A stretch of DNA of 12,669 nt, taken from contig CAIYYO010000217.1 of NCBI GenBank assembly GCA_903930485.1, forward strand, positions 1-12,669, given 5' to 3'. Under the pieces are notes generated by a model, which saw only the letters and a list, made by a program, of their open reading frames with translations, was not told the DNA's origin and did not search any database. The position numbers and the translations under genes are program-made. This document shows positions 12,109 to 12,669 of the stretch, one piece after another (within the stretch, counting starts at the first letter, position 1; each line of letters starts with the position of its first letter). Source of the DNA: Methanobacteriota archaeon (GTDB taxonomy: Archaea; Altiarchaeota; Altiarchaeia; IMC4; QMZM01).

Positions 12109-12657
12109 ATGAAAAAAGGCCGCAGAGTTATTCTATTGATATGCCTTTTAGCGCTTCTCACAGAATGCATACAGAAACCCGCGGCTTTGGAGGATAACAG
12201 CATGGCAAACGTGAAGCAACTGAAGGTCGAAAGCACTGCATTTGCAGACAATGAACCAATCCCGGACAAGTACACCTGCAACGGCAACGATACGAGCCCG
12301 CCGCTGATGGTCACCGGGATACCGAACGGGACGAAATCTCTCGCCCTCGTGGTCGAGGATCCCGACGCGCCTTCGGGTTTATGGATCCACTGGCTTGTAT
12401 GGAACATGCCAGTCGCATCCGAGCTGAAGGAAGACAACGTGCCTGCGGGAGCCTTACAGGGCACTACGAGCGAAGGCAGCACGGGATACCACGGCCCCTG
12501 CCCTCCGAGCGGCACTCACAGGTACATGTTCAAAGCCTACGCTCTGGACACGTTGTTCACATTGTCCTCGAAATCAAAGAAGCCCGACCTTGACAAGGCG
12601 ATGCATGGGCACATCCTGGCTCAGGGGACGCTCACCGGATTATACAGCAGGAAATAA
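12109..12657 (+). CDS. YbhB/RKIP-type phosphatidylethanolamine-binding protein (PEBP), secreted or lipid-anchored
   Basis: A 182-residue PEBP-fold protein of the bacterial/archaeal YbhB-YbcL type. Residues 1-20 form a signal (MKKGRR, then ILLICLLALLTEC) with Cys20 at a possible lipidation position. The domain (about 36-180) carries AFADNEPIPDKYTCNGNDTSPP, VVEDPDAPSG (81-90), IHWLVWNMP (93-101) and GYHGPCPPSGTHRYMFKAYALD (126-147), which line the anion-binding pocket (Asp84, His94, His137). A near-complete C-terminus (AMHGHILAQGTLTGLYSRK) follows. The natural ligand in prokaryotes is not established. A later Met at 32 would give a cytosolic form, but the well-formed signal favours export. It ends the four-gene operon; the last 12 bases of the window hold nothing recognisable. 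Confidence 0.9.
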   Translation: MKKGRRVILLICLLALLTECIQKPAALEDNSMANVKQLKVESTAFADNEPIPDKYTCNGNDTSPPLMVTGIPNGTKSLALVVEDPDAPSGLWIHWLVWNMPVASELKEDNVPAGALQGTTSEGSTGYHGPCPPSGTHRYMFKAYALDTLFTLSSKSKKPDLDKAMHGHILAQGTLTGLYSRK

Positions 12658-12669
12658 AATAACTCAGAC

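Overview
The window looks like a chromosomal stretch from an archaeon. Four things point there: a Nop5/Nop56-type box C/D RNP core protein, a pilin-like protein with an archaeal class III (QxSxEY-type) signal, an MfnA-type PLP decarboxylase, and TATA-like boxes sitting about 26-28 bases before several start codons (leaderless-style promoters). The secreted protein with poly-Thr linkers and a GDxPPCG tail would suit a poorly characterised lineage such as Altiarchaeota or DPANN, but lineage cannot be fixed from this sequence. No rRNA, tRNA, CRISPR array, transposase or integrase gene was seen.

Layout. 11-1537: a large secreted multidomain protein with carbohydrate-binding-like modules and a duplicated C-terminal dockerin-like tail. 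1555-2664 (minus): MfnA-like decarboxylase, tail to tail with the first gene. 2769-3071 (minus): a small unrecognised gene with a strong T8 terminator and an inverted repeat over its promoter. 3220-3669: class III signal-peptide pilin-like protein, divergent from the small gene. 3727-5351: Nop5 overlapping by 4 bases a YdjM-like membrane protein. 5392-6156: an NrdG2-type radical SAM activase. 6281-6955: a strikingly AT-rich membrane-anchored orphan. It is followed at 6960-7052 by an in-frame remnant of a second radical SAM C-terminus, so the orphan lies between two related 3' ends.

7044-7439 (minus) is a NikR-type nickel-responsive regulator with an intact His3Cys site. It is divergent, across a 57-base palindromic AT-rich spacer, from a ZnuA-ZnuC-ZnuB (cluster 9) metal ABC transporter at 7497-10030. 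This looks like a self-contained metal sensing and uptake unit, whose metal could be Ni, Zn or Mn.

10120-12657 is a tight four-gene run: ArsC-like reductase/phosphatase, DedA membrane protein, RimK-like ATP-grasp ligase and a secreted YbhB-type PEBP protein. Spacings are 1 base, a 4-base overlap and 6 bases, consistent with one operon.

The observations most worth following are the modular secreted protein, the AT-rich orphan beside a decayed activase paralogue, the NikR/Znu pairing, and an ArsC that keeps all three redox cysteines but has Asn where the general-acid Asp should be.
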